This document shows, one piece after another, positions 53,388 to 61,742 of a DNA stretch of 64,000 nucleotides. This DNA comes from Lichenibacterium dinghuense (GTDB lineage Bacteria; Pseudomonadota; Alphaproteobacteria; Rhizobiales; Beijerinckiaceae). The notes below the pieces were generated by a model that worked only from the letters and a program-made list of their open reading frames with translations, was not told where the DNA came from and did not search any database. How positions within the stretch are numbered: position 1 is the stretch's first letter; each line of letters opens with the position of its first letter. The position numbers and the translations under genes were made by a program. The stretch spans positions 4,847,501 to 4,911,500 of the forward strand of contig NZ_JAJLMN010000001.1 in the NCBI RefSeq assembly GCF_021730615.1, read 5' to 3'.

Positions 53388-53425
53388 CTGACGCAAATGT
53401 GGCACGGTCGAACATCTGCTTCAAG
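53388..53425 (-). promoter_or_regulatory. SorC-family operator, site C (weaker copy)
   Basis: CTGACGCAAATGTG matches the left half of site B in 12 of 14 positions. At the right-arm spacing of sites A and B it has TGCTTCAA against TGCGTCAG, 6 of 8. It lies 67 bp before the HAD start. In the minus direction TTGAAG, 17 nt, CACATT could be its promoter, but the -10 is poor. Weaker than A and B. Confidence 0.5.
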
Positions 53426-53525
53426 CGGCCGCGATGCGGGCAGGGCGGATCTATCCAGGCCGCGCGAAAGCGGGATAAAGAGGCGGCTCCTCGTCGCCAT
53501 CCTCCGACGGACGTGACACGACCCC

Positions 53526-54398
53526 ATGCGGCCCCGCATCCTCCGCCTCGCCCTCGCGGCCTCGCTCGCCGCCGCGCCGCTCGCGTCCGCGCCGTCCCTC
53601 GCCGTCCCCACGCCGGCCGGCGGCGAAACCGTCGCCGAGGCCATGTGCCGTCTGATCACGAGCGCGGCGGACGGCCGGCACCTCCCCGTCGGCTTCCTCA
53701 CGCGCCTGATCTGGCAGGAATCGGCCTTCCGCGCCGAGGCCACCTCGCCCGCCGGAGCGCAGGGCATCGCCCAGTTCATGCCCGGCACGGCCGCCGAGCG
53801 CGGCCTCGCCGACCCCTTCGATCCCGAACAGGCCGTGCCGGCCTCGGCCCACCTGCTCAGCGACCTCGCGGCCGAGTTCGGCAACCTCGGCCTCGCCGCG
53901 GCGGCCTACAACGCCGGCGCCCGGCGCGTGTCGGACTGGCTCGCCGGCCGCGGCGGCCTGCCGTCCGAGACGCGGAACTACGTCGAGCGCATCACCGGCC
54001 GCTCCGCCGAGGACTGGGCCGCCGACGCCAAGGCGCACGAGACGCACGACCTCGCGGTCGAGCCGCAGACGTGCCTTCAGCTCGCCTCGACCCTGCGCAC
54101 CGCCCCGAGGCGCGCCGGCACCATCGCGGCCATCGAGGCGCCCTTCGCGCCCTGGGGCGTCCAGCTCGCGGGCAATTTCTCGAAGAGCTTGGCCCTGGCG
54201 GCCTTCGCCCGCGCGCGGGCGAAGCTCGCCGGCGTGATCGGCGATGCCCGCCCGATGGTGATCGGGACGCGGCTCAGGACGCGGGGGACCCGCGCGTTCT
54301 ACCGCGTGCGGGTGCCGGCGCCGACGCGCCAAGCCGCCGACGACCTGTGCCGGCGCATCCAGGCGGCGCAGGGGGCCTGCGTGACGCTCAGGAGCTGA
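53526..54398 (+). CDS. Lytic transglycosylase with SLT domain and C-terminal SPOR-like domain
   Basis: The 290-residue protein has a signal peptide (ILRLALAASLAAAPLASAPS), then an SLT domain with catalytic Glu 65 in LIWQESAFRAEATSPAGAQG, IAQFMPGTA and AAAYNAGARRV. Residues from about 210 (WGVQLAGNFSKSLALAAFAR) to the end look like a SPOR peptidoglycan-binding domain with a terminal Cys pair. It cleaves septal or sidewall murein in the periplasm. It overlaps the convergent nth gene by 11 bp. Confidence 0.92.
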   Translation: MRPRILRLALAASLAAAPLASAPSLAVPTPAGGETVAEAMCRLITSAADGRHLPVGFLTRLIWQESAFRAEATSPAGAQGIAQFMPGTAAERGLADPFDPEQAVPASAHLLSDLAAEFGNLGLAAAAYNAGARRVSDWLAGRGGLPSETRNYVERITGRSAEDWAADAKAHETHDLAVEPQTCLQLASTLRTAPRRAGTIAAIEAPFAPWGVQLAGNFSKSLALAAFARARAKLAGVIGDARPMVIGTRLRTRGTRAFYRVRVPAPTRQAADDLCRRIQAAQGACVTLRS

Positions 54399-55095
54399 CC
54401 TCCTTGCCGGGCCACTCGCACAGGTCCGCCACCGCGCAGCGCCCGCAGGCCGGGCGGCGGGCCGTGCAGGTGTCGCGCCCGTGCCGGAACAGCCACACGT
54501 GGGCGCCATCCTTGTAGCGGTCCGGCACGGCCGCGAGCAGCCCGTCCGCCACCGCGTCCGGGGTTCGGCCGGGGGCCAGCGGGATGCGGTTCGACACGCG
54601 GAACACGTGCGTGTCGACACCGATCACGGGCTCGTCGAAGGCGAAGTTGGCCGTGACGTCCGCCGTCTTGCGGCCGATGCCGGGGAAGCGCTGCAGTTCC
54701 ACCGAGCTGCGCGGCACCGCGCCGCCGAACTCGTCGATCAGCATGCGCGACAGCGCCACGATGTGGCGCGACTTGTTGAGCGCCAGGCCCACCGGCTTGA
54801 TGATCTCGGCCACACGCTCGCGCCCGAGCGCCAGCACGGCCTCGGGCGTCGGCGCCACCGCGAAGAGCTCGCGCGCTACGCGCCCCACGGTCGGGCCGGT
54901 CGACTGCGCGCTCATCAGCACCGTCACCAGAAGCTGGTAGGGATCCCCGCGGCCGAGCCCCGCCTTCGGGTCGGGGTCCGCGGCGGCGAGCCGCGCCATC
55001 ACGGCCGCGACGCGGTCGGGGGGCGCAAGCGTCCCGGTCGCCGGCTCGCAGGGCGGAAGGGCCGGCGTCAGGCCGTGGACGAGATCCTGGGGCAT
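54388..55095 (-). CDS. nth: Endonuclease III
   Basis: This 235-residue DNA glycosylase/AP lyase removes oxidised pyrimidines. It has the helix-hairpin-helix FPGIGRKTADV with catalytic Lys 143, Asp 161 in GVDTHVFRV and the [4Fe-4S] loop C-x6-C-x2-C-x5-C (Cys 210, 217, 220, 226). ATG 55095 is selected because the longer frame to 55182 runs through a hairpin and repeats and adds an unconserved segment. It overlaps the transglycosylase gene (convergent). Confidence 0.95.
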   Translation of the reverse strand: MPQDLVHGLTPALPPCEPATGTLAPPDRVAAVMARLAAADPDPKAGLGRGDPYQLLVTVLMSAQSTGPTVGRVARELFAVAPTPEAVLALGRERVAEIIKPVGLALNKSRHIVALSRMLIDEFGGAVPRSSVELQRFPGIGRKTADVTANFAFDEPVIGVDTHVFRVSNRIPLAPGRTPDAVADGLLAAVPDRYKDGAHVWLFRHGRDTCTARRPACGRCAVADLCEWPGKEVSS

Positions 55096-55170
55096 GCCGG
55101 GCGATGTGGGGCAGGGCGCGACGACGGCCAGCCCCGCGGGACAGCGCGCCGTGCCATCCTGAAACGAGAA

Positions 55171-55201
55171 GAGGCCCGCCATTACATCCGTGGCGGGCCT
55201 C
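55171..55201. repeat. Hairpin repeat, copy 1 (apical loop TTACATCCG)
   Basis: GAGGCCCGCCA and TGGCGGGCCTC are perfect 11-bp arms around TTACATCCG. The core CCGCCANTACATCCGTGG recurs 116 bp further on. It lies in the gap between the AI-2E gene stop and nth start (both minus). On the minus strand it is followed by TTCTCGTTTC, which could make it a weak terminator. Confidence 0.6.
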
Positions 55202-55281
55202 CGGCCTTCAGCACAGACCCGAGCCGGAGCTCGGGCCAGAGATCATACAACGCAGAATGAGGCGCTGCTCAGCTCAGTGCA

Positions 55282-55324
55282 GGGACGACGGCCGCCAGTA
55301 CATCCGTGGTCGACGCGTCGTCCC
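55282..55324. repeat. Hairpin repeat, copy 2 (apical loop GTACATCCG)
   Basis: The outer stem GGGACGACG/CGTCGTCCC (9 bp) and inner CCA/TGG enclose the loop GTACATCCG; the outer stem differs from copy 1 while the loop and closing pairs are kept. Both copies are followed by a C-rich stretch with TCAGCACAGA or TCAGCAGAGA. The conserved loop with changed stem suggests RNA-level function. Confidence 0.5.
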
Positions 55325-55387
55325 GTTCGGCTCTCAGCAGAGATGGGCCAGTATCGCCGAACGTCAAGGCCGGCGAAGGCTCCCTCG

Positions 55388-57409
55388 TCAGGCGGTGAGC
55401 TTGAGGCCCTCGTTCTGGGGCTCGGCCGGGGCCTCGTGCTTGCCGGCGCCGCCCTTGCCGGTGTCGTCCGCCTTCTCCCGCGGCACGGTGCCGGAGTCCT
55501 CGTGCGCGGCCTTCACGCAGGCCGTCACGGCGTCCTTCAGGTTGGACGCGTAGAGGTCCGCGCCGACGACGTTGCGGATGCGCTCGTCGTCGAAGTCGCC
55601 GCCGTCGGCCGGCCACAGGCCGACGAGGATCCGGGCCTGCGGCAGGCGGGTGCGAAGGCGCCGCACGAGGTAGTGCAGGCCCGACGGGCTGCCCGAGATC
55701 TCGAGGTAGGAGATGCAAACCATCGCCACGCCGGACGTGTCGAGCGCGCCGATCGACTGGCGCGAGGCCGCGCCGTAGCCCTCGACGCGCGCGCCGAGCC
55801 CGTGCTTGCCGAGCAGCTGCGCCAGCATGGCCGAAGCGGCCTCATCAAGCGGCCCCTTGCCGGCGATGCAGAGCACGGGATGCTCGCCCCGCCAGCTCGC
55901 AGCCAGGGCGTCGCCCTCCGGCGCGTCGGGCTTGGGGGCGGAGGGGGTCGGCACCTCGCGCTCGGCGATCGTCGCCTCGGCCCGCGCGGCGGCCTTGTCC
56001 TTGGGATGGGGGTCGCGGTCCTCGTGGGACGCGAGGTCGCCGATCAGCGCCTTCACGTTGTCGTTGATCTTGTGAACCTTGTCGGCCGGCAGGGCTCCGC
56101 GCAGCGCGTCGTTGGCGGCGAGTTGGAGGCCCTTCAGCGCCACCTCGTCGTAATAGGCCGTGAGCGAGCGGTCCTTGAGCAGCGTTTCGGCCTGGGCCTG
56201 CGTCTCGTCCGGGTCGTCGGCGAGCATGCGCTGGTAGAAGTTCTCGACCGGCGTCAAGGCAGGGCGGTCGCCCAGCATGACGTCGAAGAACTCCAGGCGC
56301 TGCACGTGCCGGCCCAGCACGACGAGGCAGAGCGTCAGCGGCGTCGACAGCAGCAGGCCGACGGGCCCCCACAGCCAAGTCCAGAAGATGGCCGCGATGA
56401 CCACCGCGGCGGGCGACAGGCCGGTGAGGTGGCCGAAGATCATGGGCTCGAGGAACTGGCCCGTGATCGTTTCCACGACGAGGTAGAGCCCGATCACCTC
56501 GATGACCTGCGTCCAGCCCGGGTCGACCGCGGCGGCCAGCGCGGCCGGCAGGACCGCGGCGATCACGGGCCCGATGTAGGGCACGAAGCGCAGCACCGCG
56601 GAGGTGACGCCCCACAGCGCCGCCGACGGCACGCCGATGAAGTAGAGGCCGACCGTCGCCACCACGCCGAAGGAGGCGTTGATGGCGAGCTGCGACAGGT
56701 AGTAGCGGCCGAGGCGGTGTCCGGCGTCGTCGAGCGCCACCGTGGTGCGCTGGAGGTCATTCGAGCCGAACAGGCGGATCATGCGGTCGCGCAGGTCCTC
56801 GCGCTGCATCAGCACGAAGATCGTCACGATCAGCACGATGAACAGCGTGGCGAGCGGGCTCAGCACCGGCTCCAGCACGGTCTTGGCCAGCTCCATCGCG
56901 GAGGTCGGCGGAGGCTCCACCTGGACGAGCTGCGCCTTAGGCGCGTTGGACGCGGCCTGGGCGGATTCCTCGTTGGCCGCGGCCGGCGTGCGGCCCATCT
57001 GAGCGTCGAGCCGCTGCGTCAGGCCGCGCAGGCGTCCCGTCGTCATGGTCTCGACGGCCGACACCTTGCGCTTGATGGTGGCCTGGTATTGCGGGATGTC
57101 GGCCGCGATGCCGGCCACCTGGGTGCCGATGACGCCGGCGATGCCGGCCACGACCCCGATGGCGATCAGCACGGCCAGCAGCACGGCCGCGACGTGCGGC
57201 AGGTGCCAGCGCTGGAAGCGCGACACCAGCGGCGCCAGCATGAAGGACAGGATCACCGCCACGGTGATGGGCAGCAGCACTTCGCGGGCGAAATACAGCG
57301 CCGCGATGACCACCACCGCGACCGCGAGCGACAGGAGGCCGCTGAGGCCGGGGGTCTCGGCGGGCGCCACGGCGGCGGGCGCGCGCGTCGTCGAATCAGG
57401 TTCACTCAT
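55388..57409 (-). CDS. AI-2E family permease with an extra C-terminal cytosolic domain
   Basis: The 673-residue protein has residues 20-360 as an AI-2E/PerM-type membrane domain with about eight helices (LLSLAVAVVVIAALYFA near the start; RFVPYIGPVIAAVLPAALAA and EPMIFGHLTGLSPAAVV are family motifs). A long Lys/Ala linker (about 400-500) leads to a Rossmann-like domain starting PVLCIAGKGPLDEAASAMLA with RLPQARILVGLWPADGG, resembling cobalamin-binding or response-type flavodoxin folds but without the DxHxxG cobalamin motif. ATG 57409. AI-2E proteins are varied in function; the extra domain suggests a regulated transporter or a sensor. Confidence 0.82.
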   Translation of the reverse strand: MSEPDSTTRAPAAVAPAETPGLSGLLSLAVAVVVIAALYFAREVLLPITVAVILSFMLAPLVSRFQRWHLPHVAAVLLAVLIAIGVVAGIAGVIGTQVAGIAADIPQYQATIKRKVSAVETMTTGRLRGLTQRLDAQMGRTPAAANEESAQAASNAPKAQLVQVEPPPTSAMELAKTVLEPVLSPLATLFIVLIVTIFVLMQREDLRDRMIRLFGSNDLQRTTVALDDAGHRLGRYYLSQLAINASFGVVATVGLYFIGVPSAALWGVTSAVLRFVPYIGPVIAAVLPAALAAAVDPGWTQVIEVIGLYLVVETITGQFLEPMIFGHLTGLSPAAVVIAAIFWTWLWGPVGLLLSTPLTLCLVVLGRHVQRLEFFDVMLGDRPALTPVENFYQRMLADDPDETQAQAETLLKDRSLTAYYDEVALKGLQLAANDALRGALPADKVHKINDNVKALIGDLASHEDRDPHPKDKAAARAEATIAEREVPTPSAPKPDAPEGDALAASWRGEHPVLCIAGKGPLDEAASAMLAQLLGKHGLGARVEGYGAASRQSIGALDTSGVAMVCISYLEISGSPSGLHYLVRRLRTRLPQARILVGLWPADGGDFDDERIRNVVGADLYASNLKDAVTACVKAAHEDSGTVPREKADDTGKGGAGKHEAPAEPQNEGLKLTA

Positions 57410-57812
57410 ACGTCGGTACTGCTCGAAGGCCGGAGAAACGGTCTGGCTCCGAGGCCGCAACGCGTCATCGCGTCGTAAGATCCTGACCCGGCCGGGGCCG
57501 CTGCGGCCTCAAACCAGCAGGAAAACGCAGACGAGTGATGCTTTTTTGCATGGAACCCTTGCGGATCCGCGTGCAACGTGCTCAAAGCAGCGTCAACAAA
57601 GACACGACTTCGCTCAATCCCGCGGCTTCGACGGCCGCGCGGACAAAAAAAGACCGCCCAGCGGGCGGCCCGAAGTCTAGGGAGGAAACGCCCAAGAAGG
57701 GCACGTGACGCCTCAGCGCCACGTCCGACAATTTATGCCGATCCTGACGGATGGCAAGGCGGGATCCGCGTCCGGGCGTCGATCCTCGCGGTGTGTTGCT
57801 TTCCAGCAACGG
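57410..57812. other. Intergenic region with a terminator, no gene seen
   Basis: About 400 bp. The left part (57410-57570) is the promoter region of the AI-2E gene (minus). The right part holds the terminator of the TrmJ-like gene. Short frames here are arginine-rich shadows with no ribosome sites. Base composition is lower in GC around 57540-57620. Confidence 0.45.
57645..57668 (-). terminator. Rho-independent terminator of the TrmJ-like gene
   Basis: Read on the minus strand: CCGCCC-GCT-GGGCGG, then TC and a run of seven T's. It lies about 145 bp after the stop of the RNA methyltransferase gene. This is the clearest intrinsic terminator of the window. Confidence 0.75.
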
Positions 57813-58613
57813 TCAGCCCCCGCGGCGGCGCGGTCCCTCGACGAGACGCACCACGGCCCCGCGCAGCGTTCGGACGTCCTGCTCGCTCATCCCGATCCGG
57901 TGGAAGATGTTGCGCAGGTTGCGCCGCATCACCGGCTGCTTGCCGTCCGGCCGGAAGAAGCCGGCAGCCTCCAACTCGCCTTCCAGATAGTCGAAGAACG
58001 ACAGGACGGCGTCGCGCGTGGCCGGCGGCGAGCGTTCGACCGCGCCGAAGGGCAGGGCGGCCGCGCCGGCCTCGGCGCTCTGCCGGCGCCACTCGTAGCC
58101 GACGAGCAGCACCGCCTGGGCGAGGTTCAGCGACCCGTAGGCGGGGTCGACCGGGAAGGTCACCACGGCGTCCGCCAGCGCCACCTCGTCGTTGTCGAGC
58201 CCGGTGCGCTCGGGCCCGAACAGGAGGCCGCGCGCCTCGCCCGCCGCGACCGGGCCCGCCCAGGCCGCCATGGCCTCGTCGGGCGCCAGCACGGGCTTGC
58301 CCTGGCCGCGCTCGCGCGCCGTCGTGGCGTAGACGGCGGTGAGGTCGGCGACGGCTTCGCCCACCGTGGGGAAGACGCGGGCGCCGTCGAGGACGTGGAT
58401 CGCGCCGGCGGCGGCGGCCACCGCCGTATCCCTGTGCTCGTCCGTGCGGGGCCAGCCGTTCTTGGGCGCGACGAGGCGCAGGTCGGACAGGCCGAAGTTC
58501 GCCATGGCGCGGGCCGCCATGCCGACGTTGACGGCGAGTTGCGGCCTCACCAGCACGATGGCGGGCCCGCCCCGCCCCGGCGTCTTCGTGCCGTCCGTCC
58601 CAGCGCCCACCAC
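57813..58613 (-). CDS. trmJ: SPOUT-family RNA 2'-O-methyltransferase (TrmJ-like)
   Basis: This 266-residue SPOUT methyltransferase uses S-adenosylmethionine to methylate tRNA position 32. Visible: IVLVRPQLAVNVGMAARAMA, LLFGPERTGLDNDEV (knot motif 2) and PAYGSLNLAQAVLLVGYEWR (motif 3), then a C-terminal helix FFRPDGKQPVMRRNLRNIFH. The family also includes other TrmH-like methyltransferases; the length and motif pattern fit TrmJ. It is divergent from degP. Confidence 0.88.
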   Translation of the reverse strand: MVGAGTDGTKTPGRGGPAIVLVRPQLAVNVGMAARAMANFGLSDLRLVAPKNGWPRTDEHRDTAVAAAAGAIHVLDGARVFPTVGEAVADLTAVYATTARERGQGKPVLAPDEAMAAWAGPVAAGEARGLLFGPERTGLDNDEVALADAVVTFPVDPAYGSLNLAQAVLLVGYEWRRQSAEAGAAALPFGAVERSPPATRDAVLSFFDYLEGELEAAGFFRPDGKQPVMRRNLRNIFHRIGMSEQDVRTLRGAVVRLVEGPRRRGG

Positions 58614-58773
58614 GATCGCGAACCTCCGAACCCCGGCCGACGTCGTTTCGCGAAGGGGCGGGCGCTGTCAAGGCGCTCCCAACGTGACGCGGGCCGCATG
58701 CATGGACGCCCCCCGGCAGACCTGTATGATCCGGCCCGAGCGCCCCCAGTCCTCAAGTCGCGGAAGCCGTCCC

Positions 58774-60249
58774 ATGCCCTTCGCCCTCTCGTCCCCGGCC
58801 GGGCGCCTCGGCGCGGTGGCCCTGGCCCTCGCCGCGCTCGCTACGGCTCCGGCCCGGGCCAAGGGGACCGACTCCCTCGCCGACCTCGCCGCCTCGGTCA
58901 CGGACGCGGTGGTCAACATCTCGGCCGCGCAGGTCACGGAGGAGAGGCAGGCGAGCGCCGCGCCCAAGCCCGCGCCCGGCACGCCGCTCGACGACCTGTT
59001 CCAGGACTTCTTCAAGCGCCAGCTCCAGAAGAAGGGCGACAAGGGCGGGGACGACGACGCGCCCCGCGGCCGGCGCGCCAACTCGCTGGGGTCCGGCTTC
59101 ATCGTCGACCCGGCCGGCATCGTCATCACCAACAACCACGTCATCGAGGGCGCCAACGACATCACGGTCATCCTCACCGACGGCACCAAGCTCAAGGCCG
59201 AGGTGGTGGGCAAGGACAGCAAGGTCGATGTGGCGGTGCTGAAGGTGAAGCCCGCGCACCCGCTGCCCGCCGTGCCGTTCGGCGACAGCGACAAGATGCG
59301 GGTCGGCGACCCCGTGATGGCGGTCGGCAACCCCTTCGGGCTCGGCGGTACGGTGACGGCCGGCATCGTGTCGGCGCGCAACCGCAACATCGACAACGGC
59401 CCATACGACAACTACATCCAGACCGACGCGGCCATCAACAAGGGCAACTCGGGCGGCCCGCTCTTCGACATGAAGGGCGAGGTGATCGGCATCAACACCG
59501 CGATCCTGTCGCCGACCGGCGGCTCGATCGGCCTCGGCTTCGCGACTCCCTCCGACACCGTGCTGCCGATCATCGACCAGCTCCGCGAGTTCCACGAGGC
59601 GCGGCGCGGCTGGCTCGGCGTCCGCATCCAGCCCGTCACGGACGACATCGCCGAGGCGCTGAGCCTCGGCGCCCCGCACGGCGCGCTGATCGCCGGCATC
59701 GACGAGAACGGCCCGGCCGGCCCCGCGGGGCTGAAGAAGGGCGACGTGATCGTGCGCTTCGACGGACACGACGTGCACGAGTCGCGCGACCTGCCGAAGT
59801 TCGTGGCCTCCGCACCGGTCGGCAAGGACGTCACGGTGTCGATCCTCAGGGACGGCAAGCCGCAGGACCTGACGGTGAAGCTCGGGCGGCTCGACGCGCC
59901 GGTGAAGGCCAATGCCGCCGTCGGCGCCGCGGTGGAGCCGCCCAAGCCCGCCGTGAGCCAAGCCTTCGGGCTCGGCTTCGTGCCGCTCGACGAGGCCTTC
60001 CGCAAGCGCTACGGCGTGAAGGACACGGTGAAGGGCGTCGCCGTGACGACGGTCGATCCGGGCTCGCCGGCGGCCGACAAGCTCAAGGCCGGCGACGTCG
60101 TGGTCGAGGTCAACCAGGTGGGCGTCGACGACCCCGCCGACGCGGCCGCCAAGATCAGGGCCGTGAAGGACGCGGGCAAGAAGACCGCGCTGCTCCTCGT
60201 GTCCAACGCCGGCGGCGACGTGCGCTACGTGGCGCTGTCGGTGAACTGA
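58774..60249 (+). CDS. degP: Periplasmic serine endoprotease, DegP/HtrA type
   Basis: The 491-residue protease has a signal peptide (GRLGAVALALAALATAPARA) and the catalytic triad His 122 (NNHVIEGAN), Asp 152 (SKVDVAVLKV) and Ser 226 (NKGNSGGPLFD). Two PDZ domains follow: GWLGVRIQPVTDDIAEALSL and, near the C-terminus, GVAVTTVDPGSPAADKLKAG. It degrades or refolds envelope proteins. A short Lys/Asp-rich LA-loop (KRQLQKKGDKGG) is present. ATG 58774 follows GGAAG. Confidence 0.95.
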   Translation: MPFALSSPAGRLGAVALALAALATAPARAKGTDSLADLAASVTDAVVNISAAQVTEERQASAAPKPAPGTPLDDLFQDFFKRQLQKKGDKGGDDDAPRGRRANSLGSGFIVDPAGIVITNNHVIEGANDITVILTDGTKLKAEVVGKDSKVDVAVLKVKPAHPLPAVPFGDSDKMRVGDPVMAVGNPFGLGGTVTAGIVSARNRNIDNGPYDNYIQTDAAINKGNSGGPLFDMKGEVIGINTAILSPTGGSIGLGFATPSDTVLPIIDQLREFHEARRGWLGVRIQPVTDDIAEALSLGAPHGALIAGIDENGPAGPAGLKKGDVIVRFDGHDVHESRDLPKFVASAPVGKDVTVSILRDGKPQDLTVKLGRLDAPVKANAAVGAAVEPPKPAVSQAFGLGFVPLDEAFRKRYGVKDTVKGVAVTTVDPGSPAADKLKAGDVVVEVNQVGVDDPADAAAKIRAVKDAGKKTALLLVSNAGGDVRYVALSVN

Positions 60250-60250
60250 T

Positions 60251-60625
60251 GTGGGCGAGGGGGCGTCGGTCTACATCCTGCGGTGTTCGGACGGCAGTCT
60301 CTACGTCGGCATCACGCGGCGGAGCGTCGAGGAGCGGGTCGGCGAACACCAGGACGGGCTGACCATCGGCTACACGCAGGCGCGGCGGCCGGTGGTGCTG
60401 CTTCACTCGGAGCATTACGAACGGGTTGACGACGCCGTCGCAGCCGAGCGGCGGATCAAGGGATGGTCCCGCGCCAAGAAGGTGGCCTACATGGCGGGGA
60501 AGTTCGACGCCCTGCGGGAGTTCGCTGTCCGGCGCGGGAAGAAGCGGGACGGTGGTGCGTCCTTCGACACGGGCCCTTCGGGCCCGGCTCTGGATGAGGG
60601 AGATGGGAGAGGTCGACCGCCTTGA
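60251..60625 (+). CDS. GIY-YIG nuclease-domain protein (UPF0213 type) with repeat-derived tail
   Basis: The core (residues 1 to about 98) has the GIY-YIG signature VYILRCSDGSLYVGITRR, Arg in RRSVEERVGEHQ and Glu in AAERRIKGWSRAKK. These small nuclease-like proteins are common in alphaproteobacteria and of unclear function. The last roughly 22 residues (GASFDTGPSGPALDE...) are encoded by the intergenic palindromic repeat at 60555-60599, so the reading frame runs through a repeat. GTG start at 60251, one base after the degP stop. Confidence 0.82.
   Translation: MGEGASVYILRCSDGSLYVGITRRSVEERVGEHQDGLTIGYTQARRPVVLLHSEHYERVDDAVAAERRIKGWSRAKKVAYMAGKFDALREFAVRRGKKRDGGASFDTGPSGPALDEGDGRGRPP
60555..60599. 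repeat. 45-nt palindromic intergenic repeat, copy 1
   Basis: The inverse complement of copy 2 (60646-60690) with arms starting GTGCGTCCTTCGACAC and ending GATGAGG; the centre GGGCCCTTCGGGCCC is a hairpin. The two copies are in opposite orientation 46 bp apart. It overlaps the end of the GIY-YIG coding region. Confidence 0.8.
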
Positions 60626-60645
60626 TGGCCGATCTCCTCGACGCC

Positions 60646-60690
60646 CCTCATCCTGAGCCGGCCGCGCAGCGGCCGTGTCGAAGGACGCAC
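60646..60690. repeat. 45-nt palindromic intergenic repeat, copy 2
   Basis: Starts CCTCATCCTGAGCCGGCC, hairpin GGCCGCGCAGCGGCC, ends GTGTCGAAGGACGCAC. The sequence of this type (CCTCATCCTGAG...CGAAGGACGCAC) is a known style of dispersed palindrome in alphaproteobacteria; the other copies of this genome cannot be seen here. Confidence 0.8.
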
Positions 60691-60722
60691 GACCGGACCG
60701 CTGCTATCCCTGGACCGCCGCT

Positions 60723-61649
60723 TCAGCTCCGCCGCTGCGCGGTGAAGCGCGCCGCCTCGGCGAGGTTGGCGGCGCGGTCGCGGGGGAAGATGTCCAGCGC
60801 GGCGACGGCTTCCTCGGCCAGCGCGTCGCGGCGGCGCTTGGCGGCGTCGAGGCCGAGCGCGGCCACCAGCGTGGCCTTGTTGCGGTCGGCGTCCTTGCCG
60901 GCGGCCTTGCCGAGAGTCGCCGCGTCGGACTCCGTGTCGAGGATGTCGTCCGCCACCTGGAAGGCGGCGCCGAGCGCCACGCCGTAGCGCTTCAGCGCGT
61001 CCCGCTCCGCCGGCGAGGCCTGTCCGAGGATGGCGCCCGCCTCGACGCCGAACAGCAGCAGCGCGCCGGTCTTCATCGACTGCATGCGCATCACGAACGG
61101 CGCCTCGTGCGGGGCGGTCGCGCGCTCGGCTTCGAGGTCGAGCGCTTGGCCGCCCACCATGCCCCCGAGGCCCGACGCGCGGGCGAGGCCGAGCACGAGC
61201 GCGGCGCGCACCGTCGGGTCGGAGTGGGTCGCCTCACCGGCCATCACGTCGAAGGCGTAGGTCAAGAGCGCGTCGCCGGACAGGATGGCGGTGGCCTCGT
61301 CGTAGGCCTTATGGGCGGTCGGGCGCCCGCGGCGCAGGTCGTCGTCGTCCATCGCCGGCAGGTCGTCGTGGACCAGCGAATAGCAGTGGATCATCTCCAG
61401 CGCGGCGCCGGCCCGCAGCGGGCCTTCCCCCTCGACGCCGAACAGCCGCGCGGTCTCGACCACCAGGAAGGGCCGCAGCCGCTTGCCGCCGCCGAGCGTG
61501 GAATAGCGCATGGCGTCGAGCAGCCGGTCGGGCCGCACCACCTCGCCGGGCAGCGCCTCGGGCGACAGGAGCCGGTCCAGCGTCATCTCGACCGCGTCGG
61601 CGACCGACCTCAGGCGTCCGTCGAAATCCGAAGTCGCGTCGGTCGGCAT
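60723..61649 (-). CDS. ispA: Polyprenyl (farnesyl/geranylgeranyl) diphosphate synthase
   Basis: The 308-residue all-helical synthase has the first Asp-rich motif HDDLPAMDDDDLRRG (residues 94-108), GGGKRLRP before it, and the second motif DDILDTESD. It condenses isopentenyl diphosphate with allylic diphosphates to make C15 or C20 chains, feeding hopanoids, quinones and undecaprenyl phosphate; exact chain length cannot be set from sequence. ATG 61649 is used, since it starts the conserved part; longer frames reach 61715. Confidence 0.92.
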   Translation of the reverse strand: MPTDATSDFDGRLRSVADAVEMTLDRLLSPEALPGEVVRPDRLLDAMRYSTLGGGKRLRPFLVVETARLFGVEGEGPLRAGAALEMIHCYSLVHDDLPAMDDDDLRRGRPTAHKAYDEATAILSGDALLTYAFDVMAGEATHSDPTVRAALVLGLARASGLGGMVGGQALDLEAERATAPHEAPFVMRMQSMKTGALLLFGVEAGAILGQASPAERDALKRYGVALGAAFQVADDILDTESDAATLGKAAGKDADRNKATLVAALGLDAAKRRRDALAEEAVAALDIFPRDRAANLAEAARFTAQRRS

Positions 61650-61742
61650 AGGGTCACTCCGAGAGGGGGGCGTCCAGCGGCGCCGCACGAGGGTGCCGGG
61701 CTTTTGGCCGCTCACCGCCGGAGGGTCAAGCGCGACGCCCGA

